A stretch of 7,844 bases of DNA from Candidatus Omnitrophota bacterium (GTDB lineage: Bacteria > Omnitrophota > Gorgyraeia > Gygaellales > Profunditerraquicolaceae), in NCBI GenBank assembly GCA_016867095.1, contig VGKK01000046.1, positions 1 through 7,844 on the forward strand. Reading direction: 5' to 3'. The position numbers were made by a program, and so were the translations under genes. Positions 1-5,786 of this stretch are shown in pieces; within the stretch, counting starts at the first letter, position 1, and each line of letters begins with the position of its first letter. Below the pieces are notes generated by a model. The model searched no databases, was not told the origin of the DNA, and was given only the letters and a program-made list of their open reading frames with translations.

Positions 1-1
1 T

Positions 2-901
2 CTTGGGTTAAGGGATCGTTATTTTTGCATATTGGTTGAGCCGGAGGCAAAAGATTATCAAGGCTTTATTAGGAAGATTGCTCCTAATGAGTTTAATGCC
101 GGCATACAACAGTCGGCAGAAATTACCCTTTTGCCCGGGCAAAGTACTACGCAAAAATTTCGTATCTATTTGGGACCACAAGACTTACGCATTATAAACC
201 AGGTTAAGCCTGCCTGGTCCGCGCTCATTCATTACGGTACCTTTAATTTTATTTCGCAAATACTTTTACAATTGTTGGAATTTTTCTATCGCCTGGTGCA
301 TAATTGGGGTTGGGCCATTGTTATCCTGAGCTTAGCGGTTTATCTGCTGCTTTACCCCTTGACCGTAAAACAAATGCGCTCCATGAAAGAAATGCAGATT
401 TTACAGCCGCAGATAGAGAAATTACGCCAGCTATATAAAGACAACCCGCAGAAATTGAATAAGGAAATTATGGCGCTGTATCATCAGCACAAAGTTAATC
501 CTTTGGGTGGCTGTTTGCCGTTATTATTACAGCTGCCGATATTCTTTGCGCTTTACCAGGCCTTAATGCGCTTTGTGGCGCTCAAAGGAGCTAACTTCTT
601 ATGGATAAAAGACTTATCAGAACCGGACCGGCTTTTTCTCCTGCCGCAATCCTTGCCCGGCATTGGTAATGAAATAAATGTCTTGCCTATTGTTATGGCC
701 ATCGGAATGTTTATCCAGCAAAAAATGTCTCTGACTGCCGCCTCTGGTAGCGCTGCTGAACAACAGAAAATAATGTTGTTTCTTTTTCCTCTGTTGTTTG
801 GGTTTATTTTTTACCGTATGCCCTCGGGGTTAGTCTTGTATTGGTTTATTAATAGCGCGTTGATGTTGGTCAACCAGTTGCGCATTGGTAGGGTAAAATG
901 A
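2..901 (+). CDS. yidC: Membrane protein insertase YidC, 5'-truncated by the window edge
   Basis: YidC/Oxa1/Alb3 insertase, which inserts and folds inner-membrane proteins alone or with SecYEG. The frame is open from base 2, and residues before the first possible start (TTG at 32) already read as YidC (GLRDRYFCILVEPE), so the true start lies upstream. First comes the end of the periplasmic beta domain, up to about base 220. The insertase core follows: a membrane segment ending in YPLTVKQMR, a charged cytoplasmic hairpin (LQPQIEKLRQLYKDNPQKLN), the hallmark VNPLGGCLPLLLQLPIFFALY at about bases 494-556, then further membrane segments and a short basic tail (RIGRVK). The presence of the periplasmic domain indicates the Gram-negative type. 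The conserved groove arginine (E. coli R366) aligns with a tyrosine codon at 341-343. The stop overlaps the next gene's start (ATGA). Identity is very secure. Confidence 0.97.
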   Translation, partial: LGLRDRYFCILVEPEAKDYQGFIRKIAPNEFNAGIQQSAEITLLPGQSTTQKFRIYLGPQDLRIINQVKPAWSALIHYGTFNFISQILLQLLEFFYRLVHNWGWAIVILSLAVYLLLYPLTVKQMRSMKEMQILQPQIEKLRQLYKDNPQKLNKEIMALYHQHKVNPLGGCLPLLLQLPIFFALYQALMRFVALKGANFLWIKDLSEPDRLFLLPQSLPGIGNEINVLPIVMAIGMFIQQKMSLTAASGSAAEQQKIMLFLFPLLFGFIFYRMPSGLVLYWFINSALMLVNQLRIGRVK

Positions 902-1098
902 GCGCTAAAATCAGTATTGAAGTTGACGGCAAGAATGTAGAAGAAGCAGTAAAAAAGGCGTTAAAGGACTTAAAATTGCCGCGCCATAAAGTAAAAATAC
1001 AAGTGCTTGCCGAGGAGGAAAAGGGTCTTTTCGGTATGCCCGGCGCAAAGCCGGCCAAAGTCAGAGTAAGCTACATCCCGGACAAAGAAAATACTTGA
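898..1098 (+). CDS. Standalone Jag_N-domain protein (Jag/KhpB N-terminal domain only)
   Basis: A 66-residue protein that matches the N-terminal domain of Jag/KhpB (SpoIIIJ-associated protein): a short strand with GKNVEEAVKKALKDL (residues 11-25), LPRHKVKIQVL (27-37), then the diagnostic KGLFGMPG (42-49) and KPAKVRVSYI (51-60). Full-length Jag adds KH and R3H domains that bind RNA. Here the frame stops after Jag_N, and only 81 bases separate it from parA, so those domains are not simply frameshifted away. Its position directly behind yidC, with a 4-base ATGA overlap, is the classic jag position and supports the call. Jag_N is thought to tether Jag to YidC or the membrane, so a YidC-associated role is plausible but inferred. 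No separate Shine-Dalgarno is obvious (GGTAGGG lies 3 to 9 bases upstream), and coupling to yidC is likely. Confidence 0.85.
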   Translation: MSAKISIEVDGKNVEEAVKKALKDLKLPRHKVKIQVLAEEEKGLFGMPGAKPAKVRVSYIPDKENT

Positions 1099-1122
1099 CA
1101 ATAAGCTGATTGTTAAGATAAT
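1095..1122 (+). promoter_or_regulatory. Putative sigma70-type promoter for parA-parB-ndk
   Basis: A perfect -35 hexamer TTGACA (1095-1100) is followed after 16 bases by GATAAT (1117-1122), a five-of-six match to TATAAT. The -35 overlaps the stop codon of the jag-like gene. Predicted transcription would begin at about 1129-1131, giving a leader of about 50 bases before parA. It would let the par genes be expressed independently of yidC. This is a motif match only; no transcript data are available. Confidence 0.6.
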
Positions 1123-1140
1123 AAAAGATAAATAAAGACT

Positions 1141-1170
1141 CCCGGTTCCGTAGGGAACGGGCTAACCCTA
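1141..1170 (+). promoter_or_regulatory. Hairpin / possible pseudoknot in the parA leader
   Basis: CCC (1141-1143) plus GTTCC (1145-1149) pair with GGAAC (1154-1158) plus GGG (1159-1161), giving an 8-bp stem with one bulged G and a GTAG loop. The loop-side TAGGG (1151-1155) is also complementary to CCCTA (1166-1170), so an H-type pseudoknot or an alternative fold is possible. No T-tract follows, so it is not an intrinsic terminator. The parA start lies 9 bases after the element, with no Shine-Dalgarno between them. I do not recognise it as a named riboswitch. Confidence 0.5.
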
Positions 1171-1179
1171 TAAATTCCA

Positions 1180-1977
1180 ATGGGTAGAATTATAACTATA
1201 TGTAACCAAAAAGGCGGCACCGGTAAAACTACCTCGGCCATTAATTTGGCTACCTGCCTGGCTTTAGCCCATAAGAAAATCTTATTAATTGATTTAGACC
1301 CCCAGGCCAATGCCACTAGCGGCTTAGGCATCAATAAACATAATGTCCAAAAAAGCACCTACCATGTCCTCCTCGAAGAATTGGAGATAAAGGAAATCTT
1401 CCAGCCTACTGCCGTAAATAATTTTTGGTTAGCCCCTTCCAACTTAGATCTTACCGGCGCAGAAGTAGAGCTGGTGAGTATTTTGGGTCGGGAGTATAGA
1501 TTAAAAAAGGCCCTGCAAAAAGAAAAAGATAATTTTGATTTTATTATCATTGATTCGCCACCTTCTTTGGGCCTGCTAACCATTAATGGGTTGTGCGCCG
1601 CAGGTTCGGTGCTTATCCCGGTGCAATGCGAATATTATGCTCTAGAAGGATTGACGCAACTCGTTAATACTGTTAATCTTGTGAAAAATAATCTTAACCC
1701 GGAACTTAAAATTGAAGGGGTGCTGCTGACTATGGCGGATTTCCGCACCAATCTGGCAAAAGAGGTGATTCAAGAAGTGAAGAATTATTTTCCGGATAAG
1801 GTTTATCAAACCATCATCCCGCGCAATGTGCGTCTAACTGAAGCGCCGAGTTTTGGCAAGCCCATTGCCTTGTATGATCGTGACTCTATCGGCGCGCACA
1901 AATACGAAGAATTAAGCCAGGAAGTTTTAGGCTTGCCGATTACCCCTAAAACAATTGCTTCGGAAGGAGTGGTCTAA
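1180..1977 (+). CDS. parA: Chromosome-partitioning ATPase ParA (Soj family)
   Basis: ParA/Soj/MinD-superfamily ATPase that binds DNA as an ATP dimer and works with ParB to segregate the chromosome origin. Visible motifs are the deviant Walker A KGGTGKTT (residues 11-18, signature lysine K11 and P-loop lysine K16), the Walker A' LLIDLDPQANAT (35-46) and the Walker B IIIDSPPS (122-129, D125). The C-terminal block PRNVRLTEAPSFGKP is typical of Soj proteins. At 265 residues it has the normal length for chromosomal ParA. Start ATG 1180 places the Walker A at the usual distance (MGRIITICNQ). There is no Shine-Dalgarno before it, unlike parB and ndk, and a hairpin leader occupies that space. Its stop and the parB start share one base (TAATG). 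Confidence 0.97.
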   Translation: MGRIITICNQKGGTGKTTSAINLATCLALAHKKILLIDLDPQANATSGLGINKHNVQKSTYHVLLEELEIKEIFQPTAVNNFWLAPSNLDLTGAEVELVSILGREYRLKKALQKEKDNFDFIIIDSPPSLGLLTINGLCAAGSVLIPVQCEYYALEGLTQLVNTVNLVKNNLNPELKIEGVLLTMADFRTNLAKEVIQEVKNYFPDKVYQTIIPRNVRLTEAPSFGKPIALYDRDSIGAHKYEELSQEVLGLPITPKTIASEGVV

Positions 1978-2834
1978 TGGAAAGAAGAGCTTTGGGTAAA
2001 GGGCTGAGCGCTCTAATCCCGGAAAAAGAAGTAGAAAAACTAGGCCAAGACAAGATTATTTATGTCCAATCTGACCAAATTAAGGCAAATCCTTTTCAGC
2101 CCCGCGAAAATTTTGATCGTGAAAGCCTGGAAGAACTCACCCAGTCTATTAAGGAAAAAGGGATAATTCAGCCTATTTTAGTGCGGCGCAAGGGAGATTA
2201 TTATGAATTAATTGCCGGCGAAAGAAGGTTCCGCGCTCTTAACCTGTTGAATATCAAAGAGATACCAGTAATAGTCAAGGACGTGGATGACCGCGATTCT
2301 TTAGAATTGTCTTTAATTGAAAATATTCAAAGGCAAGATTTGAATGCCATTGAAGAAGCGCATGCCTACCAATATCTGATTGATAAATTCCAAGTGACCC
2401 AGGAGAAACTTGGCGAGGTCTTGGGCAAGTCGCGGGTTTCTATTACTAACACATTGCGATTATTGAAGTTACCGCAAGAAATTCAGGAAGAAATCAAAAG
2501 GGGCCGGATTTCTTTTGCCCATGGCCGGGCAATGTTAGAGATTGAAGACGTCAATCATCAGCGCCGCCTATTACAGGAAATTATTGCCAATGGCCTGACT
2601 GTGCGAGAGCTGGAGGATTTAATTAAGGCGCAGCGGCCAGCCACAGCCAAGCGTCGCACTGCCTCTGGCCACCGCGACCCTTTTTTAGTGGCATTAGAAG
2701 AAGAATTGCAGCATGTTTTAGCCACCAGGGTCAGAATCAGCCGGCGCCAGAAGCGCGGGCACATTCTGATTGAATTTTATTCTCAGGGAGACTTAGAGAG
2801 GATTACCGGTTTATTAAAAGGAGGGCAGCGCTAA
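1977..2834 (+). CDS. parB: Chromosome-partitioning protein ParB (Spo0J family)
   Basis: ParB/Spo0J is a CTP-dependent DNA clamp that loads at parS and spreads along the origin region. The N-terminal ParA-interaction segment is visible as RRALGKGLSALIP (residues 3-15). The CTP-binding ParB/sulfiredoxin-like domain follows, with NPFQPR (38-43), KEKGIIQPILVR (59-70) and the GERRFRA motif (81-87). Next comes LIENIQRQDLNAIEEA (114-129), then the helix-turn-helix TQEKLGEVLGKSRVSITNTL (142-161). The tail, from about residue 235, should be the dimerisation domain. At 285 residues its length is normal. AAGGAG at 1964-1969 gives a good ribosome binding site 7 bases before ATG 1977. I found no copy of the consensus parS palindrome (TGTTTCACGTGAAACA) in the window, so its loading site is elsewhere or divergent. 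Confidence 0.97.
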   Translation: MERRALGKGLSALIPEKEVEKLGQDKIIYVQSDQIKANPFQPRENFDRESLEELTQSIKEKGIIQPILVRRKGDYYELIAGERRFRALNLLNIKEIPVIVKDVDDRDSLELSLIENIQRQDLNAIEEAHAYQYLIDKFQVTQEKLGEVLGKSRVSITNTLRLLKLPQEIQEEIKRGRISFAHGRAMLEIEDVNHQRRLLQEIIANGLTVRELEDLIKAQRPATAKRRTASGHRDPFLVALEEELQHVLATRVRISRRQKRGHILIEFYSQGDLERITGLLKGGQR

Positions 2835-3337
2835 TGGAGCAGGCGGCCTTAATTCTCATTAAACCCGACGGGCTGAAGAAGTCCTTGACCGGCAATATCT
2901 TGACCCGCCTGTCCGAAACCAAGCTGGAGATTGTCGCGGCCAAGATGGCGCGCGTGTCGCGGCAATTAGCCGAGGAGCACTATAAACATCTTAAAGATAA
3001 ACCCTTTTTCCCTGAAATTATCCGGTATATTCAGGGCGAGCTGCACAACCGGCATAAAGTGCTGGCCTTAATTTATTGGGGCGAGGACGCGATTGCCAAA
3101 TGCCGCGAGCTGGCCGGCGCCACTAACCCTGAAGAAGCAGAGCCGACTTCTATCCGGGGCTCTTACGGCAGGATTACCACCGCCGGGGTTTATGAAAATG
3201 TCATCCATGTATCGTCAAATATAGAGGAGGCGGAGAGGGAAATCAAGCTTTGGTTTCAGCCCGGCGAGGTCATCGTAAATTTATATCCCACCAAAGAGGT
3301 GGTTAAGAAGGAAGTAAAAGCAAAGGAATGGACATAA
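2834..3337 (+). CDS. ndk: Nucleoside diphosphate kinase
   Basis: Nucleoside diphosphate kinase transfers the gamma phosphate from ATP to NDPs through a phosphohistidine, balancing the NTP and dNTP pools in the cytoplasm. The N-terminal LILIKPDG (residues 6-13, K10), HYKHLKDKPFF (49-59), RELAGATNPEEA (91-102), PTSIRGSYG (104-112, R108) and the catalytic N-x-x-H motif NVIHVSS (122-128, H125) are all present, followed by EEAEREIKLWF. The active-site serine (S127) and glutamate (E136) are kept, although the common HGSD reads HVSS. At 167 residues it is longer than the usual 135-150: the block IQGELHNRHKV (66-76) replaces the short GPVVA-type segment, and there is a lysine-rich tail. AAAGGAGGG (about 2817-2825) is a strong ribosome binding site, and the start shares one base with the parB stop. 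Confidence 0.95.
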   Translation: MEQAALILIKPDGLKKSLTGNILTRLSETKLEIVAAKMARVSRQLAEEHYKHLKDKPFFPEIIRYIQGELHNRHKVLALIYWGEDAIAKCRELAGATNPEEAEPTSIRGSYGRITTAGVYENVIHVSSNIEEAEREIKLWFQPGEVIVNLYPTKEVVKKEVKAKEWT

Positions 3338-3360
3338 TATAAGGTTGTGTTGCGAAGAGT

Positions 3361-3491
3361 TTAAATCCGAAATTTTAAATATCGAAATCCGAAACAATGT
3401 TCAAATGGCCGAAATCCTAATAACCAAAACAGATTTGTTTTGAACATTAGAAAATTAGAACATTCGGATTTGTTTCGTGTTTCGGATTTAA
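3361..3491. repeat. Nested long inverted repeat (MITE/REP-like palindrome)
   Basis: The 179-base gap between ndk and yicC holds an imperfect palindrome whose ends match exactly over 12 bp: TTAAATCCGAAA (3361-3372) against TTTCGGATTTAA (3480-3491). Inner exact pairs are AAATCCGAA (3385-3393) with TTCGGATTT (3463-3471) and AATGTTCAAA (3396-3405) with TTTGAACATT (3439-3448). An apical hairpin pairs CAAAACA (3425-3431) with TGTTTTG (3436-3442). A further AAATCC lies at 3412-3417. The element has no coding potential and no T-tract. It looks like the mobile or amplified intergenic palindromes seen in several uncultivated bacterial lineages. That family link is from memory and needs a genome-wide copy count. 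Confidence 0.75.
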
Positions 3492-3516
3492 CGGTTTATG
3501 CGCAAGGACAAATAAT

Positions 3517-4344
3517 ATGTTGAATAGTATGACGGGTTTTGGCGGCGGACAGCTGAAAATTCCGCGCCTGGGTAAAGTTTCCGTGGAGTTAAGAAGCACA
3601 AACCATAAGTTCCTGGATATCGTTCTGCATTTGCCTGAAGGCTTTTTGTCTTTGGAAGACCGCGTCAAAAGGGCGGTGGAGGCTAAGATAAAAAGGGGCA
3701 GGATTACCTGCGCGGTGAATATTTCCGGCCAGGAACTGCCGACGGTATTTATCAATGAGCGGTTGTTGAAGGACTATATCCGCGGGTTAAGAAACATTAA
3801 ACATGGCTTTGGCCTAAAAGACGAGGTGCGCCTGGATACCCTGATTCATTTGCCGGGAGTTTTATCTTTAGCAGAGAGTAAGGTTCCCAAGGAACAAATC
3901 TGGCCGCGCCTGAATTTATTAGTGAATCAGGCCATAGATAAACTGGTGAAGATGCGGCAGAAAGAAGGCCGGGCTTTGGGGATTTATTTAAGAAGGCAGG
4001 CGCAGGTCTTGAGCCATCATCTAGTTGCCGTCGGGTTAAACTCAAAGAAAGCGGTTCAGGATAAATGCCGCCAGTTTAAAACCGATGAAGAACGCGCCAG
4101 TTTCATTAAGGAAACCGATATCGCCGAAGAGCTGCAGCGCCTGGCATTCCATATCCGCAATTTTAAAAACAAACTTTCCCAGGCTGGCCCGATAGGCAAG
4201 GAATTGGATTTTATAGCCCAGGAGATGCAGCGCGAGGCAAATACGATGGCGGCCAAATCCTGCAGCGCCGCGATATCCGGCCGGGCAGTGCAGATTAAAA
4301 GCCAGATTGAAAAAATCCGCGAGCAGGTGCAGAATATAGAATGA
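3517..4344 (+). CDS. yicC: YicC/YloC family endoribonuclease
   Basis: YicC-family proteins are single-strand endoribonucleases involved in RNA turnover. The N-terminal signature MLNSMTGFG (residues 1-9) and SVELRSTNHKFLDI identify the YicC_N domain. The C-terminal DUF1732 domain is clear: EELQRLAFHIRNFK, then ELDFIAQEMQREANT (229-243), ending in the family's near-invariant KIREQVQNIE. At 275 residues it has about the usual length (about 290). AAGGA at 3504-3508 lies 8 bases before ATG 3517. In the segment after QREANT, many homologues have an Asp/Asn-x-Glu pattern, but here it reads KSCSAAIS (247-254), with alanine at 252 where Glu is usual. Whether this affects activity is unknown. It heads a yicC-gmk-rpoZ-coaC operon and overlaps gmk by 4 bases. 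The remA (DUF370) gene often found between yicC and gmk is absent. Confidence 0.95.
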   Translation: MLNSMTGFGGGQLKIPRLGKVSVELRSTNHKFLDIVLHLPEGFLSLEDRVKRAVEAKIKRGRITCAVNISGQELPTVFINERLLKDYIRGLRNIKHGFGLKDEVRLDTLIHLPGVLSLAESKVPKEQIWPRLNLLVNQAIDKLVKMRQKEGRALGIYLRRQAQVLSHHLVAVGLNSKKAVQDKCRQFKTDEERASFIKETDIAEELQRLAFHIRNFKNKLSQAGPIGKELDFIAQEMQREANTMAAKSCSAAISGRAVQIKSQIEKIREQVQNIE

Positions 4345-4925
4345 GAGGAAAGGGATTTATTTTTGTCATTTCCGGGCCGTCGGGCTCGGGTAAGACTACG
4401 CTCCTGGCCAGGCTGTTGAAGGATAAAAAACTAAAAGATAAACTGGCCAAGTCCGTTTCCTTGACTACGCGGCCGAAAAGGTCTAAAGAGGCCCAGGGCA
4501 GGGATTATTTTTTTCTCACTCCCAGGCGCTTTCAACAGCTGCAAAAGGCGAAAAAAATTCTTGAATGGACCAGGTATTTGGGTTATGATTACGCCACGCC
4601 CAAGTCCTTTGCCCAAAAACAGTTACGCGCGGGTAAAAATCTGGTCCTTTCTTTAGACTTCAGAGGCGCCCTGAGGGTTAAGCGGCTTTATCCGCGAAAT
4701 ACCGTGACTATTTTTATCCTGCCGCCGTCGCTGGGAGAGCTGCGCCAGAGGATAGAAAAGCGCTGCGCCAAAACCAAAAAAGAAGAGATTCAAAAACGCT
4801 TAAAGCTGGCGGAAAAAGAGGTCAAGTTTTCCCCAAAATATGATTATTGCCTGACCAACAAGGACTTGAATCATACGGTAGCCAAGCTGCGGGGTATCAT
4901 ACTAAACAATATAAAACCTAAATGA
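4341..4925 (+). CDS. gmk: Guanylate kinase
   Basis: Guanylate kinase phosphorylates GMP to GDP with ATP, an essential purine step. It has the P-loop GPSGSGKT (residues 12-19) and the GMP-binding block SLTTRPKR (40-47, R44 and R47). The chain GRDYFFL (53-59, Y56), LEW (74-76, E75), YDYATP (82-87, Y84) and LDFRGA (105-110, D106) follows the family order, then IFILPPS and an arginine-rich lid with EKRCAKTK. Its 194 residues are a typical length. Most nucleotide-contacting positions are kept, but neighbouring ones deviate: YGTP reads YATP, the usual EIDVQGA reads SLDFRGA, and the lid is lysine-rich. ATG 4341 overlaps the yicC stop (ATGA), and tandem in-frame stops TGA TAA end the gene. Confidence 0.95.
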   Translation: MRGKGFIFVISGPSGSGKTTLLARLLKDKKLKDKLAKSVSLTTRPKRSKEAQGRDYFFLTPRRFQQLQKAKKILEWTRYLGYDYATPKSFAQKQLRAGKNLVLSLDFRGALRVKRLYPRNTVTIFILPPSLGELRQRIEKRCAKTKKEEIQKRLKLAEKEVKFSPKYDYCLTNKDLNHTVAKLRGIILNNIKPK

Positions 4926-4939
4926 TAACGAGGTGAGAG

Positions 4940-5149
4940 ATGGGTTATGTGCCGTTGGAAAAGTTATTGGATAGGAGCGGAGAGTCAATTTATAAATTAG
5001 TGGTTCTGGCCTCAAGGAGGGCGCTAGAGATTGCCGAGGGCCAGCCTAAACTGGTGGAGGCAAACGCAACGGTTAAGCCTTCCACGGTCGCCTTAATGGA
5101 GATTGCCTCAGGCAAGGTAAAATACCAAAAGGCAAAACCAGAAAAATAA
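4940..5149 (+). CDS. rpoZ: RNA polymerase omega subunit
   Basis: Omega is the small RNA polymerase subunit that helps fold and assemble beta'. The 69-residue protein carries the family core SIYKLVVLASRRALEIAEG (residues 16-34), then TVALMEIASGKVKYQ (49-63), matching the usual pattern of Y-x-LV, A-x-RA, EI and GKV. GAGGTGA (4930-4936) lies 3 bases before ATG 4940. It sits 14 bases after gmk and 3 bases before coaC. The yicC-gmk-rpoZ-coaBC order is common in bacteria, which supports both this call and the operon. Confidence 0.94.
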   Translation: MGYVPLEKLLDRSGESIYKLVVLASRRALEIAEGQPKLVEANATVKPSTVALMEIASGKVKYQKAKPEK

Positions 5150-5152
5150 TTT

Positions 5153-5692
5153 ATGCCTAAGCAGAAGAATGTGATTTTAGGGGTAAGCGCCAGCATTGCC
5201 ATTTACAAGGCCTGCGAGATTGTGCGCCGCCTGAAAGAGCAAGGGTTCCTGGTAACAGTGGTGATGACTAGAGAGGCGGAGGAATTGATTAAGCCGATGG
5301 TGTTCCAGAGTTTATCCGGCAATAAAGTTTATCGCGGGCTATTTGAGGCGGTAGAGGAGCCGGAGATAGAGCATGTAGCCTTGGCAGAAAAAGCGGATTT
5401 AGTTTTAATCGCGCCGGCCACCGCCAATATTATCGGAAAAATCGCCTCCGGCGTCAGCGATGATTTGCTAACTTGTGTGGTGTGCGCGGCTTACGCGCCT
5501 GTTCTAATTTGCCCGGCAATGAATGAAGGGATGTATTTAAATAAAATCACCCAGGCAAATATCAAGAAATTAAAAACCCTGGGGTATAAATTTGTTGAGC
5601 CAAGGCAGGGAAGGTTGGCTTGCGGCAAGGTCGGCGCCGGTTGCTTGGCTGAAATAGAAACAATCATCAGGGAAGTTAAAAAGCAGATTTGA
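5153..5692 (+). CDS. coaC: Phosphopantothenoylcysteine decarboxylase (CoaC domain only)
   Basis: HFCD-family flavoprotein, predicted to decarboxylate 4'-phosphopantothenoylcysteine to 4'-phosphopantetheine in coenzyme A synthesis using FMN. Motifs are the FMN-loop GVSASIAIYK (residues 10-19), the catalytic histidine in EHVALAEKADL (H74), IAPATANIIGKIASGVSDDL (86-105), the substrate-binding PAMNEGM (121-127, N124) and the active-site cysteine in GRLACGKVGAG (C156). The usual PxMNxxMW has Tyr instead of Trp (Y128). In most bacteria this domain is fused to CoaB (total about 400 residues). Here the frame ends at 179 residues and tRNA-Cys starts 5 bases later, with no CoaB remnant (no TxGGTxEPID-like block) nearby. 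It could be a naturally monofunctional CoaC with coaB elsewhere, or a truncated coaBC. It is less likely to be another HFCD flavoprotein, such as an UbiX- or EpiD-type enzyme. Confidence 0.9.
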   Translation: MPKQKNVILGVSASIAIYKACEIVRRLKEQGFLVTVVMTREAEELIKPMVFQSLSGNKVYRGLFEAVEEPEIEHVALAEKADLVLIAPATANIIGKIASGVSDDLLTCVVCAAYAPVLICPAMNEGMYLNKITQANIKKLKTLGYKFVEPRQGRLACGKVGAGCLAEIETIIREVKKQI

Positions 5693-5697
5693 TAAAT

Positions 5698-5772
5698 GGC
5701 GTGGTAGCCAAGCGGCAAGGCAGTTGTCTGCAAAACAACTATTCACCGGTTCGAGTCCGGTCCACGCCTCCA
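5698..5772 (+). tRNA. tRNA-Cys (anticodon GCA)
   Basis: A full cloverleaf can be drawn. The acceptor GGCGTGG (5698-5704) pairs with CCACGCC (5762-5768). The D stem is GCC/GGC (5707-5709 and 5719-5721). The anticodon stem GTTGT/ACAAC encloses loop CTGCAAA with GCA at 5730-5732. The T stem ACCGG/CCGGT (5745-5749 and 5757-5761) has loop TTCGAGT. The discriminator T5769 is the expected Cys identity base, and CCA is encoded (5770-5772). It begins 5 bases after coaC and is probably processed from the same transcript. Confidence 0.96.
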
Positions 5773-5786
5773 GTTAAATTACGCGG

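Noticed and set aside
32..34. TTG at 32 as the start of yidC
   Set aside because: The frame is open upstream to the window edge and the upstream residues match YidC, so the gene is simply truncated by the window.
1141..1161. parA leader hairpin as a rho-independent terminator
   Set aside because: No T-tract follows the stem, and it sits between a promoter and the start codon.
3472..3487. TGTTTC-containing sequence as a parS site
   Set aside because: Only the first half resembles TGTTTCACGTGAAACA. The second half is TGTTTCGG, with no dyad, and it belongs to the AAATCCGAA-type palindrome.
3361..3491. Palindrome as a CRISPR array or an ordinary terminator
   Set aside because: There are no regularly spaced direct repeats with unique spacers, and the long AT-rich imperfect arms lack a compact GC-rich stem with a U-tract.
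3447..3755. Minus-strand 102-residue frame
   Set aside because: It covers the palindrome and the start of yicC in antisense, with no recognisable domain and no ribosome binding site; yicC explains the sequence.
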